In this document: piece by piece, positions 25,842 through 34,710 of the stretch | How positions within the stretch are numbered: position 1 is the first letter of the stretch | Layout of the letters: the number at the start of each line of letters is the position of its first letter | Program-made: the position numbers and the translations under genes | The notes under the pieces: model-generated | Databases searched by the model: none | Told to the model about the DNA's origin: nothing | Seen by the model: only the letters and a program-made list of their open reading frames with translations | Assembly: GCA_023384095.1 (NCBI GenBank) | Contig: JAHDXT010000009.1 | Coordinates: forward strand, 1 to 64,000 | Length of the DNA: 64,000 nucleotides | Reading direction: 5' to 3' | Source: Hyphomicrobiaceae bacterium | GTDB lineage: Bacteria; Pseudomonadota; Alphaproteobacteria; Rhizobiales; Hyphomicrobiaceae

Positions 25842-28172
25842 ATGAGCGGTGAAAGCGTGCGGCCGGCCGCGCCGGGCGATGCGAGGTCCGCGGGTCTGGG
25901 GCTGGTCGCCGTCTTCACGGGCACGACTTTTCTATCCGCGCTGCTCCTGTTCTCCATTCAGCCGCTGTTCGCCAAGATGGTGCTGCCGGTACTCGGCGGC
26001 TCGCCGTCCGTCTGGGCGGTGGCCCTGTGCTTCTTCCAGGGCGCTCTGCTGGCCGGCTACTGCTACGCGCACCTGCTCAACGGCCTGGTGGCGGCGCGAG
26101 CGGCGGGCTTCGTGCACATCGCGGTCTGCGGGCTGGCCCTGCTGGCGCTGCCCATCGCGGTGCCGGCCGGCTGGGCGGAACCGCCGGCGGGAGACCCCTA
26201 CCTGTGGCAGCTCGGGCTGTTCACGGTGGCGATCGGCATGCCGTTTCTGGCCGTGGCCGCCAACGCGCCTCTGCTGCAGGCCTGGTTCGCAGCGTCCGGC
26301 CACCCGGATGGCCGTGATCCCTACTTCCTCTACGCGGCCAGCAATCTCGGCAGCCTGATCGCACTCCTCGGCTACCCGTTCGTGCTCGAGCCGGCGTTCG
26401 GGGCGCGGGCGTTGGCGGGCGTCTGGGCCTTCGGCTTCGTCGCGCTCATCGCCGCCATCGCGGTCTGCTTCTGGACATTGCGCGGCAGGACGGCAAGCCT
26501 GCTGCCGACTGCGGCGCAGGCGCAAGGGACGGCCGACGAGGCGCCATCCTGGCCCCGCCGGCTCGGGTGGGTGGGGCTCGCGCTCGTGCCGTCGGCGCTG
26601 TTGACGGCGTTCACCACCCATATCACCACCGACGTCGCCTCGGCGCCGCTGCTCTGGGTGCTGCCGCTGGCGCTCTACCTGCTGACGTTCGTGATCGTCT
26701 TCCGCGAGCGGGCCCTCATCCCGATGCGAGTGCTGTTGGCGGTCCACCTGGCGGCCGTGATCGTCGCCCTGCTGCAACTGGCGCAGACGAAGCACGATGG
26801 CTGGTTCGTTTCGAGCGCGACCGGGGTCACCGTATTCCTCACGTCGGCGCTGGTGGCGCACCGGACGCTCTACGACCTGCGGCCGGCCCCACGCTACCTC
26901 ACGGAATTCTACCTGTGGCTGTCGCTCGGCGGCGTGCTCGGCGGACTGTTCGCGGCGCTGATCGCCCCCAGGCTCTTCTCCGAGGTGTTCGAGTATCCGC
27001 TGCTGCTGGCGCTGACCATGGCCTGCCGGCCCGGGGGGCTCGCCTTCTCGCGCGACCGCGAGGAGTGGCTGCGGCTGTGGCTGGTGCTGACGACGGGACT
27101 GCTCGCCATCTACTGGGTGCCCTGGCTCCTCGACAAGCTGCCGGGCGCCGCGACGGAGGGGCCGATCGGCTGGCTCTTCGCCTGGCCGCGCACCGTCATC
27201 AGTGAGTGGGGCGTCGCGGCGCTGCTGGTCCTGGCCTTCGCGCTTCTGCTGCTCGCGTCCTGGCGTCATCCGCCGCGGCAGGCGATGCTGGCGCTGCTCA
27301 TGTTCCTGGCGATCGCAATGCTGCCGTCGAGCGTCAAGCGCGGCGAGGCGCAGCGCAGCTATTTCGGCGTCTACCGGGTCATGCTGTCGAACGACGGCGA
27401 CTACCACATCCTCACGCACGGCACGACGCTGCACGGCGCGCAGCGCATCCGCGACAGCGAGGGCGCCTACCAGGACGACATTACACCGACGACCTACTAT
27501 CACCCGAAGAGTCCGATGGCGCGCACCATCACGAGCGTGCGCGAGCGGCTCGGCGAGCAGGGGCGCAAGGGCCGCTACGGCATCATCGGTCTCGGCACCG
27601 GCTCGCTCGCCTGCTATGTGGCCGAGGGCGAGCGCTGGCGCTTCTTCGAGATCGATCCGCTGGTGGTCAGGATCGCCAGCACGCCGGAAAGCTTCAGCTT
27701 CCTGCACCATTGCCAGCCGCAGCCCGACATCGTGCTCGGCGATGCGCGGCTGACGATGGCCAGGGAGGAGCCGGAGAGCTTCGACCTGATCATCGTCGAT
27801 GCGTTCACCTCCGATGCGGTCCCCGTGCATCTGATGACGGCCGAAGCCTTGCGGCTCTATGCCTCGAAGCTGGCGCCGGACGGCGTCGTGCTGCTGCACA
27901 TCTCCAACCGCTACCTCGATCTCGACTCGGTGCTCGGAGCCACGGTGCCGCTGGTGCCTGAGCTCGTCGGCCTCATCCTGTCCGACGACGAGGCCGACGG
28001 CAGCTATGCGACCTCGACGTCGACGGTGGCGATCTTCTCGAGGAGCGCGGCTGTCATCGACGGATTCCGGAAAATGCCGGAGGCCCGGGAGCTGGATGCG
28101 GGCGGGCTCGGCGGCTGGACCGACGACTTCTCCGATATCCTCGGCCCGCTGCTCGCGCGCATGCGGCGTTGA
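25842..28172 (+). CDS. Fused membrane protein / spermidine synthase-like protein
   Basis: A 776-aa two-part protein. Residues 20-490 contain about twelve hydrophobic helices (first LFSIQPLFAKMVLPVLGG, typical of this fusion family). Residues about 510-770 are a spermidine-synthase-like Rossmann domain: GIIGLGTGSLACY as nucleotide-binding loop, FFEIDPLVVRIA, and LIIVDAFTSDAVPVHLMTAEAL. Members of the family are widespread but rarely characterised; whether they make polyamines or modify another substrate at the membrane is open. No speD gene is adjacent. It is independent of its neighbours, with short gaps on both sides. Confidence 0.85.
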   Translation: MSGESVRPAAPGDARSAGLGLVAVFTGTTFLSALLLFSIQPLFAKMVLPVLGGSPSVWAVALCFFQGALLAGYCYAHLLNGLVAARAAGFVHIAVCGLALLALPIAVPAGWAEPPAGDPYLWQLGLFTVAIGMPFLAVAANAPLLQAWFAASGHPDGRDPYFLYAASNLGSLIALLGYPFVLEPAFGARALAGVWAFGFVALIAAIAVCFWTLRGRTASLLPTAAQAQGTADEAPSWPRRLGWVGLALVPSALLTAFTTHITTDVASAPLLWVLPLALYLLTFVIVFRERALIPMRVLLAVHLAAVIVALLQLAQTKHDGWFVSSATGVTVFLTSALVAHRTLYDLRPAPRYLTEFYLWLSLGGVLGGLFAALIAPRLFSEVFEYPLLLALTMACRPGGLAFSRDREEWLRLWLVLTTGLLAIYWVPWLLDKLPGAATEGPIGWLFAWPRTVISEWGVAALLVLAFALLLLASWRHPPRQAMLALLMFLAIAMLPSSVKRGEAQRSYFGVYRVMLSNDGDYHILTHGTTLHGAQRIRDSEGAYQDDITPTTYYHPKSPMARTITSVRERLGEQGRKGRYGIIGLGTGSLACYVAEGERWRFFEIDPLVVRIASTPESFSFLHHCQPQPDIVLGDARLTMAREEPESFDLIIVDAFTSDAVPVHLMTAEALRLYASKLAPDGVVLLHISNRYLDLDSVLGATVPLVPELVGLILSDDEADGSYATSTSTVAIFSRSAAVIDGFRKMPEARELDAGGLGGWTDDFSDILGPLLARMRR

Positions 28173-28231
28173 TGGCTGAGGCCCACACCCTGCGCCGCAC
28201 CCTTTCCTTTACGCGGGGGAGGGGAGAGGTG

Positions 28232-28720
28232 CTAGCCGATGTCGATGACGTCGGCCCCAGCCTTGTCGCGAAGGTCGGCCGGGGCGACGGGGAACACGCA
28301 TTCCGGCGTGCCAGCCGCCGCCCAGACGGTGACGTAGCCGAGCAGGTCGCGATCCATGTAGGTCGCGAGCCTGGTGTCGTGCCCGACGGGAGGGATGCCG
28401 CCGATGGCGAAGCCCGTGACGTCGCGCACGTACTGCGCATCCGGCCGCTGCAGCGGCTCGCCCACGATCCTCGCCACCGCTTTCTCGTTCACCCGGTTGC
28501 CGCCCGAGACGAGCAGCAGGTACGGCCTGCCGCTCTCCTTGCCGCGGAACACGAGCGACTTCACGATCTGGCCGACGGCGCAGCCGCAGGCCGCCGCCGC
28601 CTCCTCTGCCGTCCGCGTCGACCGGCCCATGGCGCGCACCCGGACGTCGAGCCCGAGCGCGCGGGCCGCCGCCTCGACGCGCTGCGCGGCGGGCTTCAAT
28701 GAGCTGGCATCGTCCGTCAA
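28232..28720 (-). CDS. YbaK/ProX-type aminoacyl-tRNA deacylase family protein
   Basis: A 162-aa protein with a YbaK/prolyl-tRNA-associated editing domain over its whole length: CGCAVGQIVKSLVFRGK (conserved Lys), LLLVSGGNRVNEK, VTGFAIGGIPPVGH and the final VDLRD-like APADLRDKAG. Such proteins clear mischarged tRNAs in trans (for example Cys or Ala on tRNA-Pro). It lies 30 bases downstream of the methyltransferase gene, in the same direction. Confidence 0.9.
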   Translation of the reverse strand: MTDDASSLKPAAQRVEAAARALGLDVRVRAMGRSTRTAEEAAAACGCAVGQIVKSLVFRGKESGRPYLLLVSGGNRVNEKAVARIVGEPLQRPDAQYVRDVTGFAIGGIPPVGHDTRLATYMDRDLLGYVTVWAAAGTPECVFPVAPADLRDKAGADVIDIG

Positions 28721-28750
28721 GATGGCCCCCTTTGCCTGTCTACTGCCGGT

Positions 28751-29809
28751 TTAGTCCGACGTCGGCCGCGGCTCGAGCTTCCGCCGCGCCATCACCTTGG
28801 ACAGGAAAGCGAGCGAGGTCGACTCGGCGGCGAGGCCGTCGCCGGCGAACATGGCATCGAGATCGTCGATCGCATAGTGCCGGAAATAGGGCTCGTGAAA
28901 GCGGACGGGGAACGCTTCGAGCAGTCCGTCCCAGCCCGGCTTGTCCCCCATTTGCAGGCTGTCGATGAAGACGAGCAGCCCCCCGGGCTTCAGGACGCGG
29001 GCGATCTCCGCGGTGACGGTGCGGCGCACCTCCGGCGGCAGCTCGTGGAACAGAAAAATGCAGGTGACGACATCCTGGCTCGAGTCGGGCAGCGGAATGG
29101 ACTCGGCGTTGCCCACGATCAGCTCGGCGCGCCGCAGGCCTTGCATATGGCGGGCAGCCTCCTCGATGTATGGCCGCGACAGGTCGAGCCCGGTGAGCTT
29201 CAGCGCCGGGAACGCGAGCCGCACCTGGCGCAGGAAGCGGCCGGTCCCGCAGGCGACGTCGAGAAGCGCGGCCTGGCGCTGGTCCCGCCCGCGCAGGAAA
29301 CGGGCGACCTGCGCCAGTCCTGCCCGGCGCATGGCGGCGGCGCTGCCGTAGAACAGCGTCTCGACCTGCACGTCGTAGAGCCGCGCCGAGTCGGCGCTGA
29401 GATAGCCGCCGGCCTGGAAATGGAAGTCCTGCGTATAGTACTCGGGCAAGCCGTCGGCCTCTGGCTGGGCACGGGCGCTGGCAGCGTCGTGGCTCGCCCG
29501 CCGCTCGAGCGCGGAGGGGAGATCGGAGATCATCAGCCGCAGCCGGGCGGCGTAGTCGCCGAGTCCTCCCGGCAGGGCCTCGTCGGCCGGGTAGGTGCCG
29601 TCGCGCACGCGCGCCGCGTCCTCGACGAACAGCCGGCCGAGGTCGGCCAGCAGCTCCTGCCGCGATGGCACCGGCCGCTCGGGGCTGTAGCGCGGTCGCG
29701 TGCCGAGGCGCTTCGCCTCGCGGTCGAGCACCCAGTTGATCCCGTAATACCAGCCGAACCGGAGCGAATTGCCGGCGAGCCGGGCCGCCATGCCGAGCGT
29801 GTTGGCCAT
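28751..29809 (-). CDS. Class I SAM-dependent methyltransferase
   Basis: A 352-aa protein. The first 150 residues are an N-terminal extension without recognised motif; residues about 170-320 form a Rossmann-fold methyltransferase with LLDVACGTGRFLRQV (motif I), LTGLDLSRPYIEEAA, AESIPLPDSSQDVVTCIFLFHELP and RVLKPGGLLVFIDS. The frame is open to 30115, but ATG 29809 has GGAGG six bases upstream. This layout resembles a family of uncharacterised methyltransferases acting on small molecules or quinone-like lipids. Divergent from the sirtuin gene. Confidence 0.85.
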   Translation of the reverse strand: MANTLGMAARLAGNSLRFGWYYGINWVLDREAKRLGTRPRYSPERPVPSRQELLADLGRLFVEDAARVRDGTYPADEALPGGLGDYAARLRLMISDLPSALERRASHDAASARAQPEADGLPEYYTQDFHFQAGGYLSADSARLYDVQVETLFYGSAAAMRRAGLAQVARFLRGRDQRQAALLDVACGTGRFLRQVRLAFPALKLTGLDLSRPYIEEAARHMQGLRRAELIVGNAESIPLPDSSQDVVTCIFLFHELPPEVRRTVTAEIARVLKPGGLLVFIDSLQMGDKPGWDGLLEAFPVRFHEPYFRHYAIDDLDAMFAGDGLAAESTSLAFLSKVMARRKLEPRPTSD

Positions 29810-29972
29810 GCCGAGCCTCCAGAAGAGACGGGCGCAATTGTGCTTGCATTGCCTCCTGACGGCAACCGGCCGACTGACGCGCTGCCCCGGGGCCGGCAAT
29901 TTGCCAATGGCTCGGAACTCGACTAGGACGTGCGGCCCGAATATCTCCCCTTGCCGCAACGGTGGAGCCGCC

Positions 29973-30683
29973 ATGACCGCATTCGAGCGAATAGTCATCC
30001 TCACCGGCGCCGGCCTGTCGGCGGAGTCCGGGCTCGCAACCTTCCGCGACAAGGACGGCATCTGGGCCAAGTACGACCTGAGCGAGCTGGCGACGCCCGA
30101 GGGCTTCGCCCGCAATCCCGCGCGCGTGCACGAGTTCTACAACCAGCGTCGCCGCGGCTTGCGAAGCGTCGCCCCGAATGCGGCCCACCAGGCGCTGGCC
30201 CGGCTCGAGCGAGGGCACCGCGGCGAGGTCACGATCGTCACCCAGAACATCGACGCGCTGCACGAGGCGGCCGGCTCGACACGCCTGATCCATATGCACG
30301 GGGAGCTCCTGAAGGCGCTCTGCGCCCGCTGCGAGGCGCGCCATCCCTGGCACGAGGACCTGTCTCTGGACGTCGCCTGCCCCGCCTGTGGCCGCGCCGG
30401 CGGGATGCGGCCGGACGTGGTCTGGTTCGGCGAGTGGCCCTACCGGATGGAGGAGATCCAGGATCTGCTGCGGCAGGCGGACCTGTTCGTCTCGATCGGG
30501 ACCAGCGGCACCGTCTATCCGGCCGCCGGCTTCGTGCGCGAGGCGCGAGCCGCCGGGGCGCGAACGCTGGAGCTCAACCTCGAGCCGTCGGAGGGCGCGA
30601 GCCTGTTCGCAGGGGCGATCCACGGCCCCGCCACCCGCATCGTGCCGGCCTGGGTCGATGCGCTGCTCGAAGACGCGCGATAG
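29973..30683 (+). CDS. cobB: Sirtuin NAD-dependent protein deacylase
   Basis: A 236-aa class III sirtuin that removes acyl groups from lysines using NAD. It carries GAGLSAESGLATFRDKDG, the TQNIDALHEAAG motif, catalytic His in HMHGEL, and two CxxC pairs (CARC, CPAC) for zinc. The pair Y and R in FYNQRRR corresponds to the Tyr/Arg that recognises succinyl and malonyl lysine in CobB and SIRT5, so desuccinylase activity is likely besides deacetylation. ATG 29973 is preferred over an upstream in-frame ATG because GGTGGAG precedes it and the fold begins there. Confidence 0.93.
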   Translation: MTAFERIVILTGAGLSAESGLATFRDKDGIWAKYDLSELATPEGFARNPARVHEFYNQRRRGLRSVAPNAAHQALARLERGHRGEVTIVTQNIDALHEAAGSTRLIHMHGELLKALCARCEARHPWHEDLSLDVACPACGRAGGMRPDVVWFGEWPYRMEEIQDLLRQADLFVSIGTSGTVYPAAGFVREARAAGARTLELNLEPSEGASLFAGAIHGPATRIVPAWVDALLEDAR

Positions 30684-30718
30684 GCTCAGCGGCTGAAGTT
30701 GGTCGTCAGGCACCCCGC

Positions 30719-31951
30719 TCAGCGGCGGAGGACCGCCACGGCTTCCAGATGCGGCGAGTAGATGAACTGGTCGACCGGCGTGACGGCCTTGAGCCGGTAG
30801 CCGCCGTCGACGAGCGTACGGGCGTCCCGCGCCAGCGTCGCCGGGCTGCAGGAGACCATGACCACTGTAGCGACGCTCGATCTGGCCAGCGTCTCGGCTT
30901 GCGACTTGGCGCCTGCGCGCGGCGGATCGAGCACCGCCGCGTCGAACGCCTCGAGCTCTCCGCGCGACAGCGGCTCGCGCATCAGGTCGCGGACCTTGGT
31001 CGAAACCGGCTTGAGGCCGACGGCGCCGCGGGCGGCTTTCTCCAGCGCCTCGATCGAGCGGCGCTGGCCATCGACGGCCAGCACGCGCGCCCTGCGCGCC
31101 AGCGGCAAGGCGAACGTGCCGAGGCCCGAGAACAGGTCGACGACGTGTCTGGCCTTGCCCACGGCGCCCATGACCAGCTCGATCATCAGCGCCTCGGCCT
31201 CGGGGACGGCTTGCAGGAACGCGCCGGTCGGCAGCTCGACCCGCACCCCGCCCAGCATCAGCGACGGGACCCGGTCCATGTAGACGATCTCTCCGTCGAC
31301 CGTGAGCCGCTGCAGCCCGGCCTCGGCGGCGCGCCGGGCCGAAGCGGCGCGCGCATCGGGCCCGAGCCGGGATTGCCCGCCATCGAAAGCCACGTCGAGA
31401 CCGTCATCAACTCTCGTGACGATGAGCCGGCCGCCGGCATCCGCCGGCAGGATCAGCCGCGCAATCCCGCGCAGCGCCGGCAGGGCCGCGACGATGGCCG
31501 GGTCGAGCACGGCGCATTCGGCGAGGTCGACCAGCGCATGGCGACCCTCCTCCCTGAAGCCGAGCGTCACTTCCCCGGCCCGGCGCGCGACACCGAAGAA
31601 CGCCCGCCGCCGCGATCGCGCAGCAACGCTGCGCATGGGCTCCGGCCTGACCTCGAGACCACGATGCGCGAACGCCTGCTGCAGCGCTACTTCCTTCCAG
31701 CTTCGGTAGAGCTGCGCCGACATGTGCTGGGCAACGCAACCGCCGCACTGGCCGAAATGGCGGCAGACGGGCTGCCGGCGATCGCCGCTGGCGGTCAACC
31801 GCTCGGGCGCCCGGCCCTCGACCATTCGCCAGAGCTCGCCCGGCAGGGCAAATGGCAGGTAAACAGGGCCTCCGGGCGTCTCGACCATGCCGTCGCCCTG
31901 CGCGCCGAGCCGCGTCACCTCCACGACAGTGCCGATGGCCGCATCAATCAT
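30719..31951 (-). CDS. RlmD/TrmA-family RNA (uracil-5) methyltransferase
   Basis: A 410-aa RNA methyltransferase. An N-terminal TRAM-like region (VVEVTRLGAQGDGMVE) precedes a 4Fe-4S cluster site (CRHFGQCGGC and a later Cys in LAECAVLD). The Rossmann part has VVDLFSGLGTFALPLARR, AVLDPPRAGAKSQ, the catalytic Cys of VMVSCSPATLARD and the base Glu of SPHLEAVAVLRR. The cluster indicates the RumA/RlmD branch acting on 23S rRNA, although alphaproteobacterial members can have other targets. Its start overlaps the tlyA stop by eight bases, so the two are cotranscribed. Confidence 0.9.
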   Translation of the reverse strand: MIDAAIGTVVEVTRLGAQGDGMVETPGGPVYLPFALPGELWRMVEGRAPERLTASGDRRQPVCRHFGQCGGCVAQHMSAQLYRSWKEVALQQAFAHRGLEVRPEPMRSVAARSRRRAFFGVARRAGEVTLGFREEGRHALVDLAECAVLDPAIVAALPALRGIARLILPADAGGRLIVTRVDDGLDVAFDGGQSRLGPDARAASARRAAEAGLQRLTVDGEIVYMDRVPSLMLGGVRVELPTGAFLQAVPEAEALMIELVMGAVGKARHVVDLFSGLGTFALPLARRARVLAVDGQRRSIEALEKAARGAVGLKPVSTKVRDLMREPLSRGELEAFDAAVLDPPRAGAKSQAETLARSSVATVVMVSCSPATLARDARTLVDGGYRLKAVTPVDQFIYSPHLEAVAVLRR

Positions 31952-32684
31952 GCCTGCGCGCTCCGATCAGGAACTCCTGGTTGCCGGAGCCGCCGAGCAG
32001 TGGCGACTCGACGACGCCCGCGACGGTCCACCCCGCCTGACGCGCCAGCCAGTCGCGCACTGCGTTGACCGCGCGTTCGCGGTCGGCCGGATCGCGTACG
32101 ATCCCGCCCTTGCCGACGGCTTCGCGCCCGGCCTCGAACTGGGGCTTGATCAGCGCCACAAGCCAGGCGCCCGGCGCCGCCAGCGACAGGGGCACGGGCA
32201 GCGCCTTGCCGAGCGAGATGAAGCTGACGTCGGCGACGACGGCGCCGACGGGCTCCGGCACCTCGGCCCTGGTGAGCGAACGCGCATCCGTGCCCTCCAG
32301 TGACACGACACGAGCATCCTGCCGCAGCGCCGGGTCGAGCTGGCCCCGGCCGACGTCGACGGCATAGATGCGGCGCGCCCCGGCCTCGAGCAGCACCTGC
32401 GTAAACCCGCCGGTCGAGGCGCCGACGTCGAGTGCCGTCACGCCCGAGCTCTCGAACCCGAAATGGGCCAGCGCAGCCAAGAGCTTCACGGCCCCGCGCG
32501 AAACATAGGCCCGCGCATCTGCCGCCAGCGAGACCTCTGTTTCGGGGCCGACCTCCACGCCCGGTCGCGTCACGGTTGCGCCGTCCACCATGACGCAGCG
32601 GCGTGCGATCAGATCGCGCGCCCGCGAGCGCGTCGCGGCCAGACCCCTGGCGACAAGCACCCGGTCGAGGCGCATCCGAACCAT
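31944..32684 (-). CDS. tlyA: TlyA-family rRNA methyltransferase
   Basis: A 246-aa protein with an N-terminal S4 RNA-binding domain (MRLDRVLVARGLAATRSRA, RRCVMVDGATVTRPG) and an FtsJ-like methyltransferase domain (VTALDVGASTGGFTQVLLE, ADVSFISLGKALP, LIKPQFEAGREAVGKGGIVRD). TlyA makes 2'-O-methylcytidine in rRNA and its loss gives capreomycin resistance in mycobacteria. Start is uncertain: GTG 32699, ATG 32684 or ATG 32675 are all possible. Directly upstream of the RNA (uracil) methyltransferase gene, forming a small rRNA-modification operon. Confidence 0.9.
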   Translation of the reverse strand: MVRMRLDRVLVARGLAATRSRARDLIARRCVMVDGATVTRPGVEVGPETEVSLAADARAYVSRGAVKLLAALAHFGFESSGVTALDVGASTGGFTQVLLEAGARRIYAVDVGRGQLDPALRQDARVVSLEGTDARSLTRAEVPEPVGAVVADVSFISLGKALPVPLSLAAPGAWLVALIKPQFEAGREAVGKGGIVRDPADRERAVNAVRDWLARQAGWTVAGVVESPLLGGSGNQEFLIGARRHD

Positions 32685-32799
32685 AGCTGCTGGTTCCACG
32701 TTCCTGGCTCAGTTGCGGGTGCCTCCCCGCCGTCCGCGGAGCTGGCAACCGCTCGAGAAGGGGATTCACCGCTCCACCTCTAGATCACGGAGTTGAAAG

Positions 32800-33519
32800 A
32801 TGCCCACGCTCAATCGTCGCGGCTTCATCGCCGGCGCCGCCGCGCTCTCGACCTATGTCATCGCCGACCGAAGCTGGGGCCAGGCGGCGCAAGGCCCGTT
32901 CGAGCTGCCTCCCCTGCCCTACGCAGCCGATGCCCTCGAGCCGCACATCGACGCCAGGACCATGGAGCTCCACCATGATCGCCACCATGCCAGCTACGTG
33001 AACAACCTCAACGAGGCGGTCAGCGATCATAGCGAGCTGGCCAGGCGGCCGCTGGAGGAGATCCTCGCCAACCTCAACGACGTGCCCGAGAGCATCCGCA
33101 CCAAGGTGCGCAACAATGGCGGCGGGCACGCCAATCACACGATGTTCTGGCAGGTGATGGGGCCGGGCGGCGGCGAGCCGCAAGGGGAGCTGCGGAACGC
33201 CATCGAGCGCGATCTCGGCGGCATGGAGCAGATGCAGCAGACGTTCAACGACGCCGCCTCGGGTGTCTTCGGCTCCGGCTGGGCGTTCGTCACGGCCGCC
33301 AAGGACGGCAGGCTCGCCATCGTGACGAGACCGAACCAGGACACGCCGCTCATGGGCGGCGAGCGCGTGCTGTTCGGCAACGACGTCTGGGAGCACGCCT
33401 ATTATCTCAAGTACCAGAACCGCCGCGGCGAATACCTCAAGTCCTGGTGGAACGTCGCGAACTGGAATGCGATCGGCGAGCGGTACGGCCGGGCCAAGGT
33501 CGGCATGCTCGAGCTTTGA
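32800..33519 (+). CDS. sodA: TAT-exported manganese superoxide dismutase
   Basis: A 239-aa superoxide dismutase with a twin-arginine signal (LNRRGFIAGAAALSTYV) of about 30 residues in front of a complete catalytic domain. Metal ligands are the His of LHHDRHHASY, the His of GGGHANHTMFW, and Asp and His of NDVWEHAYY. The Mn-type residues Gly in NNGGGH and Gln in PNQDTPLMGG favour Mn over Fe. GGAG lies eight bases before the ATG. Export folded through TAT fits a metal enzyme loaded in the cytoplasm and used in the periplasm against external superoxide. Confidence 0.92.
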   Translation: MPTLNRRGFIAGAAALSTYVIADRSWGQAAQGPFELPPLPYAADALEPHIDARTMELHHDRHHASYVNNLNEAVSDHSELARRPLEEILANLNDVPESIRTKVRNNGGGHANHTMFWQVMGPGGGEPQGELRNAIERDLGGMEQMQQTFNDAASGVFGSGWAFVTAAKDGRLAIVTRPNQDTPLMGGERVLFGNDVWEHAYYLKYQNRRGEYLKSWWNVANWNAIGERYGRAKVGMLEL

Positions 33520-33539
33520 GGCTTCCCACGGAAGGCAAG

Positions 33540-33557
33540 GCCGCCACTCGCGGCGGC
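33540..33557. terminator. Weak hairpin between convergent genes
   Basis: gccgcc and ggcggc form a six-base-pair GC stem with a six-base loop between the ends of the convergent sod and DUF2474 genes. No T run is present, so this is only a candidate. Confidence 0.25.
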
Positions 33558-33571
33558 TGCCGCAGTCGTGG

Positions 33572-33706
33572 TCACGGCATGATCGCCCAGCGCAGCGCGT
33601 AGGCGACGGCCGCGACCACGGCCACCCCGGCGGCCCACAGACCGGCGAACCAGAGCAGGCGCCGCCCCAGACCGGGCGTGCGATCCGTCCCCTCCGGCCG
33701 CCGCAT
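33572..33706 (-). CDS. DUF2474-type small subunit of bd/CIO quinol oxidase
   Basis: A 44-aa protein whose ATG overlaps the cydB stop (TGATG). It has a short basic N-terminus (MRRPEGTDRTPGLGRR) and one transmembrane helix (LLWFAGLWAAGVAVVAAVAY). Position, size and the LLWF-GLW pattern match DUF2474, the CydX-like small subunit of cyanide-insensitive oxidases, which stabilises the haem-containing core. It is too short for most gene finders. Confidence 0.8.
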   Translation of the reverse strand: MRRPEGTDRTPGLGRRLLWFAGLWAAGVAVVAAVAYALRWAIMP

Positions 33707-34710
33707 CAGTGGTAGCCCCCTTCGGCGTCCACCTTGCCGCGGAACACCCAGTAGGAATAGGCGGTGTAGGCCAGGATCATCGGCAGCAGCAGCGCCGCGC
33801 CGACCAGAACGAAGGCCAGGCTGGTGTCGGGAGCCGCCGCGTCCCAGATGGTGGTTTCCGGCGGGATGATCAGCGGATAGAAGCTGATCCCGAGCCCGAC
33901 ATAGGACACGACGAAGAGCCCGATCGCCGCGGAGAACGGCGCATAGTCCCGCCGCTGGGCCAGCGCCTGGAACAGGATGATGGCGCAGAGAACCACGAGC
34001 AGCGGCACCGGCAGCGTATAGATGACCGCCGGCCAACTGAACCAGCGCGCCATGTAGGCCGGGTTCTGGAAGGGCGTGAACAGGCTGACGAGAGCGATCG
34101 CGGCGAGCGTGGCGATGCCGGCGCGGTAGGCCAGCCCGAACGCCCTGTCCTGCAGCTCTCCTTCCGTCTTCATGACGACCCAGGTCGCGCCGAGCAGCGC
34201 ATAGCCGGCCACCAGGGCAAGTCCCGTGAGCAGGCTGAACGGCGTCAGCCAGTCCCACCAGCCGCCGGCATAGGCGCGGTCGGCGACCGCTATCCCCTGC
34301 ACGAGCGCGCCGAGCGCGATCCCCTGGGAGAAGGCGGCGACGATCGACCCGACAGCGAAGCCCGCATCCCAAAGATGCTTTCGCCGCCGCGACCGGAACC
34401 TGAACTCGAAGGCGACACCCCGGAAGATCAAGGCCAGGACCATCGCGATGATCGGTGCGTAGAGCGCGGAGAGGATGACCCCGTAGGCGAGGGGGAACCC
34501 GGCCAGCAGCCCGCCGCCGCCGGCCACCAGCCATGTCTCGTTGCCGTCCCAGACCGGCGCGACCGAGTTCATCATCGTCTTGCGGTGATCCTCGTCCGGG
34601 AACAGCGGGAACAGGATGCCGAGGCCGAGGTCGAAGCCGTCGAAAATGACGTAGAAGAGCACCGCCAGCGCGATGCCGGCCGCGAACAGGAAGGCGAGAT
34701 CAACGTTCAT
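33706..34710 (-). CDS. cioB: Quinol oxidase subunit II, cyanide-insensitive (CioB/CydB)
   Basis: A 334-aa membrane subunit with about eight to nine helices and the CydB features FYVIFDGFDLGLGILFPLF at the N-terminus, APVWDGNETWLVAGGGGLLAGFP and PLIIPPETTIWDAAA. The start overlaps the end of subunit I by 11 bases. It pairs with CioA to form a two-subunit quinol oxidase that reduces oxygen without pumping protons. Confidence 0.94.
   Translation of the reverse strand: MNVDLAFLFAAGIALAVLFYVIFDGFDLGLGILFPLFPDEDHRKTMMNSVAPVWDGNETWLVAGGGGLLAGFPLAYGVILSALYAPIIAMVLALIFRGVAFEFRFRSRRRKHLWDAGFAVGSIVAAFSQGIALGALVQGIAVADRAYAGGWWDWLTPFSLLTGLALVAGYALLGATWVVMKTEGELQDRAFGLAYRAGIATLAAIALVSLFTPFQNPAYMARWFSWPAVIYTLPVPLLVVLCAIILFQALAQRRDYAPFSAAIGLFVVSYVGLGISFYPLIIPPETTIWDAAAPDTSLAFVLVGAALLLPMILAYTAYSYWVFRGKVDAEGGYH

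Noticed and set aside
32679-32704. GGAAC-N17-GGTT upstream of tlyA
   Set aside because: Resembles the EcfG pattern but its -10 overlaps the tlyA start codon region, so it cannot serve that gene in a normal way.
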